Assembly (NCBI GenBank): GCA_903904515.1
Contig: CAIVCR010000059.1
Location: 1-41,408 of the forward strand
Length of the DNA stretch: 41,408 bases
Direction of reading: 5' to 3'
Source: an uncultured Bacteroidia bacterium
GTDB lineage: Bacteria; Bacteroidota; Bacteroidia; Bacteroidales; Prolixibacteraceae
Shown here: positions 9,601-17,891 of the stretch, one piece after another
Layout: each line of letters opens with the position of its first letter
Position numbering within the stretch: position 1 is the stretch's first letter
Position numbers and translations under genes: made by a program
The notes under the pieces: model-generated
Seen by the model: the letters and a program-made list of their open reading frames with translations, nothing else
The model's database searches: none
Told to the model about the DNA's origin: nothing

Positions 9601-12369
9601 TGAAGGGTCTGTAACAGTGGGTACGTTGGGGGTTCCAACAGTTAATGAAGTACATTGAGCATCAAGTACATCATTAAGAACTGCTGTTATTGGGACATCA
9701 TAGGTAAGCCAGAAATAATTTATCCCTGTGCTTAAAGCTTGTGTTCCGGATACTGTAAATGTGCCGTTTGGAGAAACTGAAGTTGATCCAAATTGGGTCG
9801 TTGTGGCCAGTGTATTACTTGTACCTGTGTAATAAACTTTAGCATTTGTAATATCTGTTACAGGATTTGTTGAACCTGTTGTGTTAAACGAAAAGGAAGT
9901 TGCACTTAAGGGAGTCAGGTTTCCATCTGTAACAATTTGTATTCCAATGATTTCCTGGCTTGTTTGATTCCGGCCGATTGTCGAGCTATTGTTTTGAGTC
10001 GTTGTGGCTGAGGTGAAGGTCATTGGCACAGATGAATAGTACACAGGCGATTCCCACAGTCCTCTGCCAAAAGTTGCCGCTCTTAACTTGCTGTCAATCG
10101 GATTAGCAGCATAATAAATTTCAAGTTCACCTACAGATACATTTGGGATACCCGTATTGTAGGCGATCCAGTTGTCTGAGCCTTTTTTGAAATAAACACC
10201 CAGTTCTGTGGCGGCATATAATTGCACTTCAGTGCCTGTCTGTTTATTTTGAATAATTGAATATGCCGGGATAGAAGGGAGTCCCGCTGAAATATCGGTC
10301 CAGGTGGTTCCCCCGTTTATCGATTGGAAAACTTTTGTCGCATTATATCCGCTTAGAGTTACCCACAGTGTAGTTGGATCATCATTCTTGACCGCAATGT
10401 AAGTAATACGACCGGAACCGGTGGGTAAAGTCCCTGTTATATTTGTCCAGGAGGTACCATTATCCGGAGTTTTCCAGATGATGTATGGATCAGCAACAAA
10501 CAGAACCTGCGGATTTGAAGGGGCAATTGCCATTGAACGGATTTTGTTGGAACTGTTCATCGAGGATATTTTCGCCCAGGAGTTTCCCCGGTCTGTTGTT
10601 TTCCAGATATCAGAATATCCAACATATAAAGTCTGAGGATTTACCGGATCGATCAAATAGGGGGATACCCAGGCTCCGGTGGCTCCAAGACCACCTGGAA
10701 TTGCCGCTGTAATATCGGTCGCAGTGCTCCAATGATCTGTTGTTCGGTCAATTTGTCCGGCAACATATGTCCCGTATTGAATATTACCATTACTATAATC
10801 GATCAGGCATTCCATCCCATCGCCACCTTTTACATCACTCCAGGTTCCTCCGGACATTAATTTTGTTCCATTGTCCTGCAGACCAGTAATAGTTTCTGAG
10901 TTAGTGGTTTGGGAAACTCCAAGTTTATACATCTGGCTAATAACAATTCCATTTGTTTTATTATTCCAGGTTGTTCCGTTATCGCCGGAACTGTATATAC
11001 CGCCGTCGTTACACTCAAACAAATATCCGTCATTGCGGTACAGAAGCATATGTTTATCTGCATGTACCGCAGGTACGCCATCTCCCCACCAATGATTAAC
11101 AATAGCCCATGTAACCCCGCCATCCAGGGATCGCCACGTATTTACTCCTCCCACCAGCAATGTATTGGCATTGGATGGAGATGCCGAAATGCTTAAATCG
11201 TACCATCCCTGCCCACTGGTATCGTTTCCGAGAGCTGCCCAACCCAGCAGATTGCCTGGAGTTCCTGAATTAACCTTTGTGAAAGTTGCACCACTATCCG
11301 TAGATTTATAGATTCCATAAAGTCCACTACTGGAATTTGCAGCTATTGCATAAACAGTAGCTGGCTGATTGGCCGAAACTGCCAGGCTGATCCGGTAGGC
11401 GTTTACATCGGAAAAACTCTTTGTCCAGGAAGTTCCCCCATTCGAAGAAACATAAATTGCGCCACTTGTTGTTGAACCATACAACGTGTTAAAATCTCCC
11501 GGCTTGTATTCCATATCGATAAAACTAACAGCAGATAACTGGGTGGTCCATGTCGTTCCGCCATTGGTCGTCTTATAAACACCAGAGGATGTAGCAGCAA
11601 TTAGTGTCTGATTATTCCCCGGATCGAGAAGGAGGCGGTATACCATTGCTCCGTTTGAAATTGGGTACGTAAGTCCCGTTGTATTCCAGGTTGCACCTCC
11701 GTCGGTCGATTTTAATACCCCAATACTGTTATTATCCCAATGATCCCTGTCTCCTGTAGCGATATAGATGGTATTTGAAGTGGCATAATCTGACGGGATA
11801 ATTATATCGCTTACAGCAAGCACACCATTATTATCAGTCAGACAGCTCCATGTTGCTCCGTTATTTGTCGTTACCCACATTCCCCCTGCGGCGGCACCAA
11901 CCCAATAGGTATTAATATCTGAAGGATGAAACGCGACACAATTTAAACGTCCTGTCCCGGCATAGCCACCACCTGATGAGGTCGGTCCCAGCGATGTCCA
12001 GCTTGATGAATTTGTTACGGATATTAAACCCGCCGATTTTTTGGAAGGATTTGTCTTTAAATATTCCTTATAAACTTCCTGGGCAGTCTTGGTTGGAAAT
12101 TCGCCCGTAGTAGGATTTATTTGGGTTTCCATATAATACTCCCACCGCTTAAATTGTTTCCAGCCCGGCGCCTTTGTTTTTACCCCATTTACCAAATAGG
12201 TCCCTTTGTCCACATTAAAGGGTGCCCAGTATTGATCAAACGCATTTTTATAATTCGAAAAGGTCAATTGTCCTCTTGTTTTTCCCTGAGGCATATTTTT
12301 CACCCAGGGTTGGGCGATTAAATCCGATGCAACAAACAATAAAATCAGGACTAAATAAATTCGTTTCAT
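6622..12369 (-). CDS. Giant T9SS cargo: Asp-box propeller, GEVED and repeated Ig-like domains
   Basis: A 1915-residue secreted protein. A signal peptide spans residues 1-19 (ending VASDLIAQ). Residues about 115-780 hold ten Asp-box motifs of the form S/T-x-D/N-x-G-x-T/S-W (e.g. STDGGATW, TTDRGNSW, SINGGTTW), the layout of BNR/sortilin/GH74-like propellers. A linker of about 130 residues resembles domains next to sialidase-type propellers. A GEVED domain follows (about 940-1075: WIDWNKNGVF ... WGEVEDYTVNI). About 1077-1645 is an array of five Ig-like A repeats, with PTGTAAQ-F/Y-C starts and ATHYYASQTV ... CES ends, interrupted by two B repeats (TITQPTCALA). Then come a BIG_2-like domain (VWSSSNTSVATI), a PKD-like domain, and a type A sorting domain (YPNPTSGQ; last 80 residues). 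It is likely a surface adhesin or glycan binder; no glycosidase catalytic residues can be assigned. Confidence 0.85.
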   Translation of the reverse strand: MKRIYLVLILLFVASDLIAQPWVKNMPQGKTRGQLTFSNYKNAFDQYWAPFNVDKGTYLVNGVKTKAPGWKQFKRWEYYMETQINPTTGEFPTKTAQEVYKEYLKTNPSKKSAGLISVTNSSSWTSLGPTSSGGGYAGTGRLNCVAFHPSDINTYWVGAAAGGMWVTTNNGATWSCLTDNNGVLAVSDIIIPSDYATSNTIYIATGDRDHWDNNSIGVLKSTDGGATWNTTGLTYPISNGAMVYRLLLDPGNNQTLIAATSSGVYKTTNGGTTWTTQLSAVSFIDMEYKPGDFNTLYGSTTSGAIYVSSNGGTSWTKSFSDVNAYRISLAVSANQPATVYAIAANSSSGLYGIYKSTDSGATFTKVNSGTPGNLLGWAALGNDTSGQGWYDLSISASPSNANTLLVGGVNTWRSLDGGVTWAIVNHWWGDGVPAVHADKHMLLYRNDGYLFECNDGGIYSSGDNGTTWNNKTNGIVISQMYKLGVSQTTNSETITGLQDNGTKLMSGGTWSDVKGGDGMECLIDYSNGNIQYGTYVAGQIDRTTDHWSTATDITAAIPGGLGATGAWVSPYLIDPVNPQTLYVGYSDIWKTTDRGNSWAKISSMNSSNKIRSMAIAPSNPQVLFVADPYIIWKTPDNGTSWTNITGTLPTGSGRITYIAVKNDDPTTLWVTLSGYNATKVFQSINGGTTWTDISAGLPSIPAYSIIQNKQTGTEVQLYAATELGVYFKKGSDNWIAYNTGIPNVSVGELEIYYAANPIDSKLRAATFGRGLWESPVYYSSVPMTFTSATTTQNNSSTIGRNQTSQEIIGIQIVTDGNLTPLSATSFSFNTTGSTNPVTDITNAKVYYTGTSNTLATTTQFGSTSVSPNGTFTVSGTQALSTGINYFWLTYDVPITAVLNDVLDAQCTSLTVGTPNVPTVTDPSGNRTIGIVNYCTSGSTATTLEYISNVAIGTINQASGRGTGGYQDYTTQTTDLQIGTNYTAKLTVTTSYTTDQVLIWIDWNKNGVFTDPGELVYASSGTFTSPHTTAAFTPPVGTLTGPTRMRIRLHDTTSGPNATPCGTATWGEVEDYTVNITAACTPPSAPTGTTPQTFCAFNSPTIASLSATGTSLKWYSAATGGTALSTSTVLVNNTHYFASQTVSSCESTDRLDVTAAVTTIAAPTGTAAQTYCSASSPTVANLIATGTSLKWYAAATGGTALATSTALVNNTHYYASQTINSCESTTRLNVTVTLSATPTTPAIGTITQPTCALASGSVILNSLPATAWTLTQNPDATTTQGTGTSFTKSGLASGIYTYTVTNSAGCISASSANVTINAQPLAPAAPTGTAAQSFCAGISPTVATLVASGTALKWYTTLTGGTSLATTTALVDATHYYASQTVSGCESSARLDVTVTVTAAPAAPTGSAAQTFCSGATTGTVANLVAAGSSIKWYSVATGGTALATTTALVNGSHYYASQTVNTCESASRLNVTATVNATPSVPTVGTITQPTCALATGSVILNGLPSTGTWTLTRTPGTITTTGTGTTKTITGLASATYTYTVTSSTNCISVSSANIVINAQPAAPAAPTGTAAQSFCTGATVASLVATGTSLKWYTAATGGTALATTTTLVNGTHYYASQTVSTCESATRFNVTATVNALPAAPAAIGGTKSVCVGKTTTLTDTTTGGVWSSSNTSVATIGTTGIVTGIAAGTATITYTVKNASGCTRSVTTTVTVNPIAAQPGAFTASTASVTLGQSRVRYTVPLVSGITYKWSYSGTGATITGTTNSVLVSYSLTATSGTLGVTATNSCGTSIARTIAISGLKAAIIPAATIQGSAEAPADVQVITPRLNELKVYPNPTSGQVTFEFQITQDAKAKLDIYTMNGQHISRIFDADLKAGVIQTVLFDQSLPSGIYPCILTWKGEMITVKLIIVQ
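7440..9140 (-). repeat. Intragenic Ig-like repeat array, order A-A-B-A-A-B-A
   Basis: Read along the protein, five A units (about 75-82 codons each, starting at roughly 9140, 8890, 8400, 8165 and 7675) and two B units (starting at roughly 8645 and 7915) alternate as A-A-B-A-A-B-A. The A units share TGTSLKWYxAATGGTAL and THYYASQTV. The B units share TITQPTCALA, GSVILN and YTYTVT. The order shows that a compound A-A-B block was duplicated. Confidence 0.8.
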
Positions 12370-13060
12370 AAATTGAAATTTTAATTACGGTTGCTCGTTA
12401 TTTGCCAAAATGGGGAAATTGCAAAATAACAAAAATGATATCTTTTCGCTGCTCTTAACAGGAATCCAGATTTATATGGTAATATCGAAAATATTCAGAC
12501 CAATTCAGCCATCTTTCAACGGCGATTTTAGATGCGGTTTAGTGTTTGATTAACAGTTATCAGGAATTATATCTTCAGGAGAATAATTTAAACAATCTCT
12601 TATTATTCCGCCTTAAAATAATGATGCTAACGTTCGTTCAGGCCTAATAAAGCGTATCAAATATAATAATAAAATTAGAAATTAACTTTCCGGTCAATAA
12701 AAAGATTTCTATACGGGTCATTTACTCCGCTTGCAAAAGTGGGGCGTCAGGTGCTAAACTAGTATCAATCCCTGGTGAAAAATAAAATATCTAATTAATT
12801 TTAATTAGCCTCGCGCGTGAATTGTTACCCACGGTTCAATCCAGGTGAAGTCGTATGAAAACGAATGTTTTCTCTTGCGGGATCAACGCAATAATATCCC
12901 CTTCCTAATGATAGGAAACAACTTTGCTCCTGAATTCAACCTAAACGATTGAATCTTTCCCATGAAATTCAACAAAATCGTATTAGTTCAAGACAATTGT
13001 GTACTAATTTTAGTTAGGTTTTTATTATAATTTTAAATTTATAAACCAAAGGAAAATAAA
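12370..13060. other. Divergent intergenic region of 690 bp
   Basis: It separates the minus-strand T9SS giant from the plus-strand catabolic locus, so it must carry both 5' ends. No gene, RNA gene or repeat was recognised. There are AT-rich palindromic stretches (e.g. TAATTAATTTTAATTA near 12794) but no clear TAnnTTTG/TTTG pair that I would defend. Confidence 0.6.
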
Positions 13061-14416
13061 ATGGAAAACAGATTTAATCGCAGGGATTTTGTCGGCGCTG
13101 CTTCCATGGCAGGAGCAGGTTTGGCACTCGGATTTCCGAATATCTCGTTTGCATCTGGTAGTGATACATTAAAACCAGCTATCCTGGGAGGAGCTAAAGC
13201 CCACCCTGAAATTTTTCCTGCCTGGCCGGTTATCGGTCAGCCCGAGGAGAAGGCATTGAATGAGGTACTGAAAAGTAAGAAGTGGTGTCGTCTGGGAAGT
13301 GCAAAAGTGGATTCCTTTGAAGAGGAATATAAGAAACTCACGGGTGCAAAGCATTGCCTGGCCACTTCAAGTGGCACCAATGCTTTATACACTTTGCTGG
13401 GTGCATTGGATATTGGCCCCGGAGATGAAGTTATTATCCCGGTCTACACTTTCATCGCAACGTATAACGTAATTGCACTGAATTATGCCTTGCCCATCTT
13501 TGTCGACACAGATATCGAAAGTTTCCAGATTGATGCCAATAAAATCGAAGCAGCCATAACCAGGCAAACTAAACTTATCATGCCGGTTCACATCGGAGGC
13601 TCTCCGGCGAACCTTGATAAAATCCTCGAAATTTCTGCAAAGACTAAGATCCCGATGATCGAAGATGCCTGCCAGGCCCACCTGGCAGAATGGCGGGGGA
13701 AGAAGGTCGGAACATTGGGTTTGGCCGGTGCTTTTAGTTTCCAGGCGAGCAAGAATCTTAATTCAGGCGAAGGGGGCGCTATTCTGACGAATGATGAAAA
13801 GTTTGCACAGGCGTGTTATAGCTTCCACAATCAGGGACAGGGAGGACGTTCAATCAGCTATACCTCTGGTTCAATCGGAACACGCGGCACGAATGTCCGG
13901 TTATCGGAGTTTCAGGGCAATCTATTACTGGCCCAGATGACCCGGGTGACCGAACAGACTAACATACGGACAGCAAATGCCAATTATCTGACCAAAATGT
14001 TAAACGAGATCCCTGGGATTACACCAGCAAAACTTTACGAAGGAACAACGCGGAGTGCCTATCATCTATATATGTTCCGTTATGACAGCAGCCATTTCGC
14101 AGGACTTAGCCGCGAAAAATTTCTGAATGCCCTTACCAGGGAAGGGATTCCTTGTTCGGAAGGATATGGGATGATGAATAAAGAGAGTTATGTTACCGGT
14201 TTGGCAAAAAATAAGCATTACCTGAATATCTATGGTGAGAAAACGATGAATCAATGGCTGGAACGGAATCATTGCCCCCAGAATGACAAGCTCACTTCTG
14301 AGCAAAGCGTTTGGTTTTTTCAGAATATGCTTCTCGGACCAAGGAGTGATATGGATCAGATCGTCCAGGCAATTCTCAAAATTCAGAAATACGCAGCTGA
14401 AATTAAAAAGGGCTAA
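13061..14416 (+). CDS. DegT/DnrJ/EryC1/StrS-family PLP aminotransferase with Tat-type leader
   Basis: A 451-residue fold-type-I PLP enzyme of the sugar/cyclitol aminotransferase family. The internal-aldimine lysine is K231 in FSFQASKNLNSGEGG, the pyridine-nitrogen acid is D202 in PMIEDACQAHLAEW, and phosphate-binding residues lie in ATSSGTNALYT (101-111). The first 33 residues are atypical: NRRDFVGAASMAGAGLALG is a twin-arginine leader (R7, R8) with a hydrophobic core and an ASG-type cleavage region, so the folded holoenzyme may act in the periplasm. It differs from the second DegT enzyme (19947-21161), which starts directly at the catalytic domain. The family usually makes or removes amino groups on keto-sugars or keto-inositols. 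It is followed 252 bases later by a ceramidase-fold gene, an arrangement repeated downstream. Direction of reaction and substrate are unknown. Confidence 0.85.
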   Translation: MENRFNRRDFVGAASMAGAGLALGFPNISFASGSDTLKPAILGGAKAHPEIFPAWPVIGQPEEKALNEVLKSKKWCRLGSAKVDSFEEEYKKLTGAKHCLATSSGTNALYTLLGALDIGPGDEVIIPVYTFIATYNVIALNYALPIFVDTDIESFQIDANKIEAAITRQTKLIMPVHIGGSPANLDKILEISAKTKIPMIEDACQAHLAEWRGKKVGTLGLAGAFSFQASKNLNSGEGGAILTNDEKFAQACYSFHNQGQGGRSISYTSGSIGTRGTNVRLSEFQGNLLLAQMTRVTEQTNIRTANANYLTKMLNEIPGITPAKLYEGTTRSAYHLYMFRYDSSHFAGLSREKFLNALTREGIPCSEGYGMMNKESYVTGLAKNKHYLNIYGEKTMNQWLERNHCPQNDKLTSEQSVWFFQNMLLGPRSDMDQIVQAILKIQKYAAEIKKG

Positions 14417-14496
14417 ATAAAGATTTGATATTTATGTTGAATAATCATGAGTGAAAATAAAAAATCACTATTGTCCGGGGAACTGGCAATCAGCAT

Positions 14497-14650
14497 TAAG
14501 AGATTCTTCGCTAAACTTCGTTTCGCTCAGAATGACAAATACTTAGATATTGTTGGGGAGGGGGATGGAAACAGCGGAGCCACTTCCGTTCCCCTCCCCA
14601 GCTCCACCACCATAATTTGTTGTCATTCTGAGCGTAGCGAAGAATCTTTA
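14497..14650. repeat. MITE/REP-like imperfect palindrome between aminotransferase and ceramidase-fold gene
   Basis: The left arm (14501-14540, AGATTCTTCGCT ... GCTCAGAATGACA) is complementary to the right arm (14613-14648, TGTCATTCTGAGCG ... GCGAAGAATCT). An inner pair, TGGGGAGGGGGA and TCCCCTCCCCA, extends the structure, with about 20 bases at the centre. The arm sequence is of a type widely seen between genes in many environmental bacteria, where it is translated in error as SERSEES-like peptides. Such a peptide appears here if translation of the next gene is started too early. Confidence 0.8.
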
Positions 14651-14668
14651 ATTTTTCACCAGACACGT

Positions 14669-16594
14669 ATGATAAAAAATATATTAATATCGGTATTAAC
14701 CCTGATCCCATTACTTTCTAATTCTCAACCCGGTTATCGTGTTGGTACTTCCCAGGTGGGAATCGAACCTGATCAGTCGCTTATTTCCCTTCATTTAGGT
14801 GGATATGGAGCACCCAAAGAGGGACGATTTACACTGCAATGGATTAATAAAGGTTCTGTTCCGGAGGTGAGTGCCCTGTGCGGAATGAAAGATCGACTTT
14901 ATCTGGTCAGCAAAGGCGAATTGTTTTTTATGAACCCTTTCGGAAATAGTTTGAAATTGTCAAAAGCAGGAAAGGCTGATAATATAAGGTCAATAGCCAG
15001 TTTTAAAGGGGAATTATATGCACTCAATTTTAATGGAGAGATACTTAAAACTAAGTTAACCGACGGGATAAAGTGGAAAAAGATTGGATTGGCTGATCCC
15101 TCCTCGGTAGTAATTACGGTATTAAACAATCAATTATTTGCCGCGAACGACCAGGGTTCCTTGTGGTCGACTGACTTAACAAAGTCAACATTTGCATGGA
15201 TAAAGTCTGAATCAGTAAATAAGACCATTAGTCTTGCCGCCAATAGCAGAAAGCTCTTTGCACTCACGGATGAAGATGTTATTTACCAGATTGAACCGGG
15301 CAAGAAGGATTCAAAATGGCTAAAGGCAGCTTATAAAAATAATCAGACGATCAAGGAGGATATTAAACATTTGGCAATGGTGAATGGGCGGTTGTATGGG
15401 ATAAGCATGGAGAATGTTCTTTATCTTGGGGAGCATCGCACTGAAGGGAATCTTACTTCCAGGGCAATGGCGATTAAGAGCGAGGAACAAACGGTGGTCA
15501 TTCTGAATGTGGATGTCTGTGGCCTCAATGACACCTTTATCGGATTGCTAAAAAAAGAGGTATTTCTGAAGCATCATATTCCTGCAGCAGCAATTTTTGT
15601 CAATTCAACGCATACCCATTTTGCACCGGTCACCCAGAATTGGCTTACATGGCAGGAACCCAATCAGCGTCCCGACAGTGCATTTTTATATTCAACGGTT
15701 AAGAACGGAATTCTAAAGGCTGTTGCTGATGCGTTGAAAGGGATGGTTCCGGCTGAATTGTCTTTTGGCAGAGGAGCTGCTGATATTGGTTACAACAGGA
15801 GTCTGAAAGATCACCAGGAGATATACGATAATGCGGTTGATGTAATAAAGGTGAATTATAGTGGTAAGTACGGGGAGAGCTTTTTATTCATGGCTGCATG
15901 CCACCCTGTATTTAGTACTGCCGGCACACTGCATTTCACGATAAGCGCCAATTATCCCGGCGTAGCACGTAAATTAGTGGAAGAGAGAACCGGTACGACA
16001 AATTCATTATTCCTGCAAGGGACTGCAGGTGATGTAAATCCACGGGATAATGGGGAGTACATTACAGGAGAGAAGCTTGCAAATGAGGTGATTGCGGTCT
16101 TGGACCGTCCTATGACTAAAATCAGCGGACCCATTACCTGCTTCCTCGATACGATTAATTTCCCGGTAACCCCGTGGAGTCGGGAAGAGATAAAAGCTTA
16201 CAGGGCCGAAAATAGTGATAAGGTCGGCGATGTTTATGCTGAAAAGAATGTAAAATGGTGCGATCTGATGTCTAAATATATCGATGAGGGAACAATGCCC
16301 AAATCAATGCCTGTTTATGTGAATACAATCAATATCGGAAACTGGAAACTGTTGGGATTTTCAAGGGAGACTACAACCGGATATGGTTTGGGTGTCAAAA
16401 AATTCTGGCCCGATAAACTGATCTCGGTTGCGGGATATACCAATGATGTTTCAAGTTACCTTCCAACGCATATGCATATTGAACAGGGCACCTACGAGGG
16501 GAAAGATTCGTTTTTCTGGTACGGGATGCCTAATATTTTTCCTAAAAACGTAGATGAGACCATTCTTGACAGGGTAAAATCTCTTGAGCGCTAA
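14669..16594 (+). CDS. Exported neutral-ceramidase-fold hydrolase with inserted propeller-like domain (paralogue 1)
   Basis: A 641-residue Sec-exported protein (signal MIKNILISVLTLIPLLSNSQ). I chose the ATG at 14669 because the open frame upstream of it, from 14447, only reads through a palindromic repeat; the paralogue at 21353 starts at the equivalent place. The ceramidase core begins at YRVGTSQVGIEPDQ, is interrupted at about residue 63, and resumes at about 263 (RAMAIKSEEQTVVILNVDV). The insert has five repeats with LYLVSKGELFF- or LFAANDQGSLW-type strands. Likely zinc-site residues are present: H315 and H317 (STHTHFAP), H412 (CHPVFSTAG), an SRETT glutamate and a YLPT tyrosine. The family amidase motif GDVSPN reads GDVNPR here, so the serine is Asn457. 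Amide hydrolysis of ceramide is therefore doubtful; another ester or amide substrate is possible. Confidence 0.78.
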   Translation: MIKNILISVLTLIPLLSNSQPGYRVGTSQVGIEPDQSLISLHLGGYGAPKEGRFTLQWINKGSVPEVSALCGMKDRLYLVSKGELFFMNPFGNSLKLSKAGKADNIRSIASFKGELYALNFNGEILKTKLTDGIKWKKIGLADPSSVVITVLNNQLFAANDQGSLWSTDLTKSTFAWIKSESVNKTISLAANSRKLFALTDEDVIYQIEPGKKDSKWLKAAYKNNQTIKEDIKHLAMVNGRLYGISMENVLYLGEHRTEGNLTSRAMAIKSEEQTVVILNVDVCGLNDTFIGLLKKEVFLKHHIPAAAIFVNSTHTHFAPVTQNWLTWQEPNQRPDSAFLYSTVKNGILKAVADALKGMVPAELSFGRGAADIGYNRSLKDHQEIYDNAVDVIKVNYSGKYGESFLFMAACHPVFSTAGTLHFTISANYPGVARKLVEERTGTTNSLFLQGTAGDVNPRDNGEYITGEKLANEVIAVLDRPMTKISGPITCFLDTINFPVTPWSREEIKAYRAENSDKVGDVYAEKNVKWCDLMSKYIDEGTMPKSMPVYVNTINIGNWKLLGFSRETTTGYGLGVKKFWPDKLISVAGYTNDVSSYLPTHMHIEQGTYEGKDSFFWYGMPNIFPKNVDETILDRVKSLER

Positions 16595-16604
16595 ATTATT
16601 TAAT

Positions 16605-17891
16605 ATGAGTAAATTAAAAAAGATTTTTAACGACATATCCAGTCCTATTATTATTGTCGGCACGATGTTTTTTGTCTTTGGTTTTATAACCTGGCTTAGT
16701 GCAATTTTGGTTCCATACCTGAAGATAGCCTGTGAATTAAATAATTTCCAGTCTTACCTGGTCGCTTTTTCATTTTACATCGCTTATTTCTTTATGTCGG
16801 TCCCCGCCGGTTGGTTATTGGAATATACCGGTTACAAGAAAGGGATGGCTGCCGGTCTGGTTATTATGGCTATAGGCTCGTTAATTTTTGTACCGGCAGC
16901 TCTGACCAGAACGTATGGGTTATTTCTGACCGGACTTTTTGTCCAGGGTGCTGGAATGGCTTTGCTTCAGACAGCCTCCAATCCTTATGTAACGATTATC
17001 GGCCCGATTGAGAGCGCCGCAAGACGAATCAGCATCATGGGGATTTGTAACGGTATTGCCGGCGTAATCGCTCCTGCTATTCTTGGGTTTATAACACTGA
17101 ACGGAGCTGATGAAATCGTTCAGAAGATAACCACCATGACTGATGCTCAGAAAAATATCGAGCTCAACTCGCTTGCGTCGAGGGTTATACTTCCTTATGT
17201 TTTGATTATGATTGCCTTGTTGTTGCTGGCAATTTACCTCTACTATTCCAACCTTCCGGAAATAGATGCAGAAGAGGAAAATGCCATGTTGGATGATGGA
17301 GGAGCAGATAAAACGCATATCTTTCAGTTTCCACATTTGCTACTCGGTGTCTTTGCGATCTTCCTCTACACCGGGGTTGAGGTTATTGCCGGTAATACCA
17401 TTATAAGCTATGGTGTCTTCCTGAATATTCCCATAGCTGTGGCAAAATTTTTCTCCTCTTTTACGATATTTGCAATGCTGGTAGGTTACATTATCGGGAT
17501 TATTGCCATACCAAAATATCTGGCACAAAAAGATGCGCTGGTCGTTTCAGCAATCCTGGGTTTGGCATTAACCTTCCTGGCAATTTTGACTGACGGATTT
17601 TTATCTGTGATGTTTATTGGTTTGCTGGGATTGGCTAACTCTTTGATGTGGCCCTCTATATGGCCGCTGGCAATTACGGAGTTGGGCCGTTTTACCAAAG
17701 TGGGTTCGTCAATGATGGTTATGGCAATCTCGGGCGCCGCGGTTATCCCCTTATTATACGGGTATATGGCAGATATCCTTACGCCAAAGGCAGCCTACTG
17801 GATCGTTATTCCCATATATCTGTATCTGCTTTTCTTTGCAGTTAGAGGTCATAAAATCAGGGCAAAAGGGGATTCGGTGCGGAATGACTAG
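16605..17891 (+). CDS. FucP-type sugar:proton symporter (MFS)
   Basis: A 428-residue inner-membrane permease with about 12 hydrophobic helices. The frame is open from a TTG at 16584, but the ATG at 16605, 10 bases after the upstream stop, gives the normal family N-terminus. FucP-family marks are FFVFGFITWLSAILVPYLK in helix 1, LLQTASNPYVTIIGP in helix 4-5, and ESAARRISIMGICNGIAG following it. The family imports L-fucose and other hexoses with protons; here it is the only obvious inner-membrane importer of the locus and probably takes up the released monosaccharide or cyclitol. It follows the first ceramidase-fold gene closely, so the two are probably cotranscribed. Its stop codon overlaps that of the convergent AraC gene in a shared CTAG. 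Confidence 0.88.
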   Translation: MSKLKKIFNDISSPIIIVGTMFFVFGFITWLSAILVPYLKIACELNNFQSYLVAFSFYIAYFFMSVPAGWLLEYTGYKKGMAAGLVIMAIGSLIFVPAALTRTYGLFLTGLFVQGAGMALLQTASNPYVTIIGPIESAARRISIMGICNGIAGVIAPAILGFITLNGADEIVQKITTMTDAQKNIELNSLASRVILPYVLIMIALLLLAIYLYYSNLPEIDAEEENAMLDDGGADKTHIFQFPHLLLGVFAIFLYTGVEVIAGNTIISYGVFLNIPIAVAKFFSSFTIFAMLVGYIIGIIAIPKYLAQKDALVVSAILGLALTFLAILTDGFLSVMFIGLLGLANSLMWPSIWPLAITELGRFTKVGSSMMVMAISGAAVIPLLYGYMADILTPKAAYWIVIPIYLYLLFFAVRGHKIRAKGDSVRND

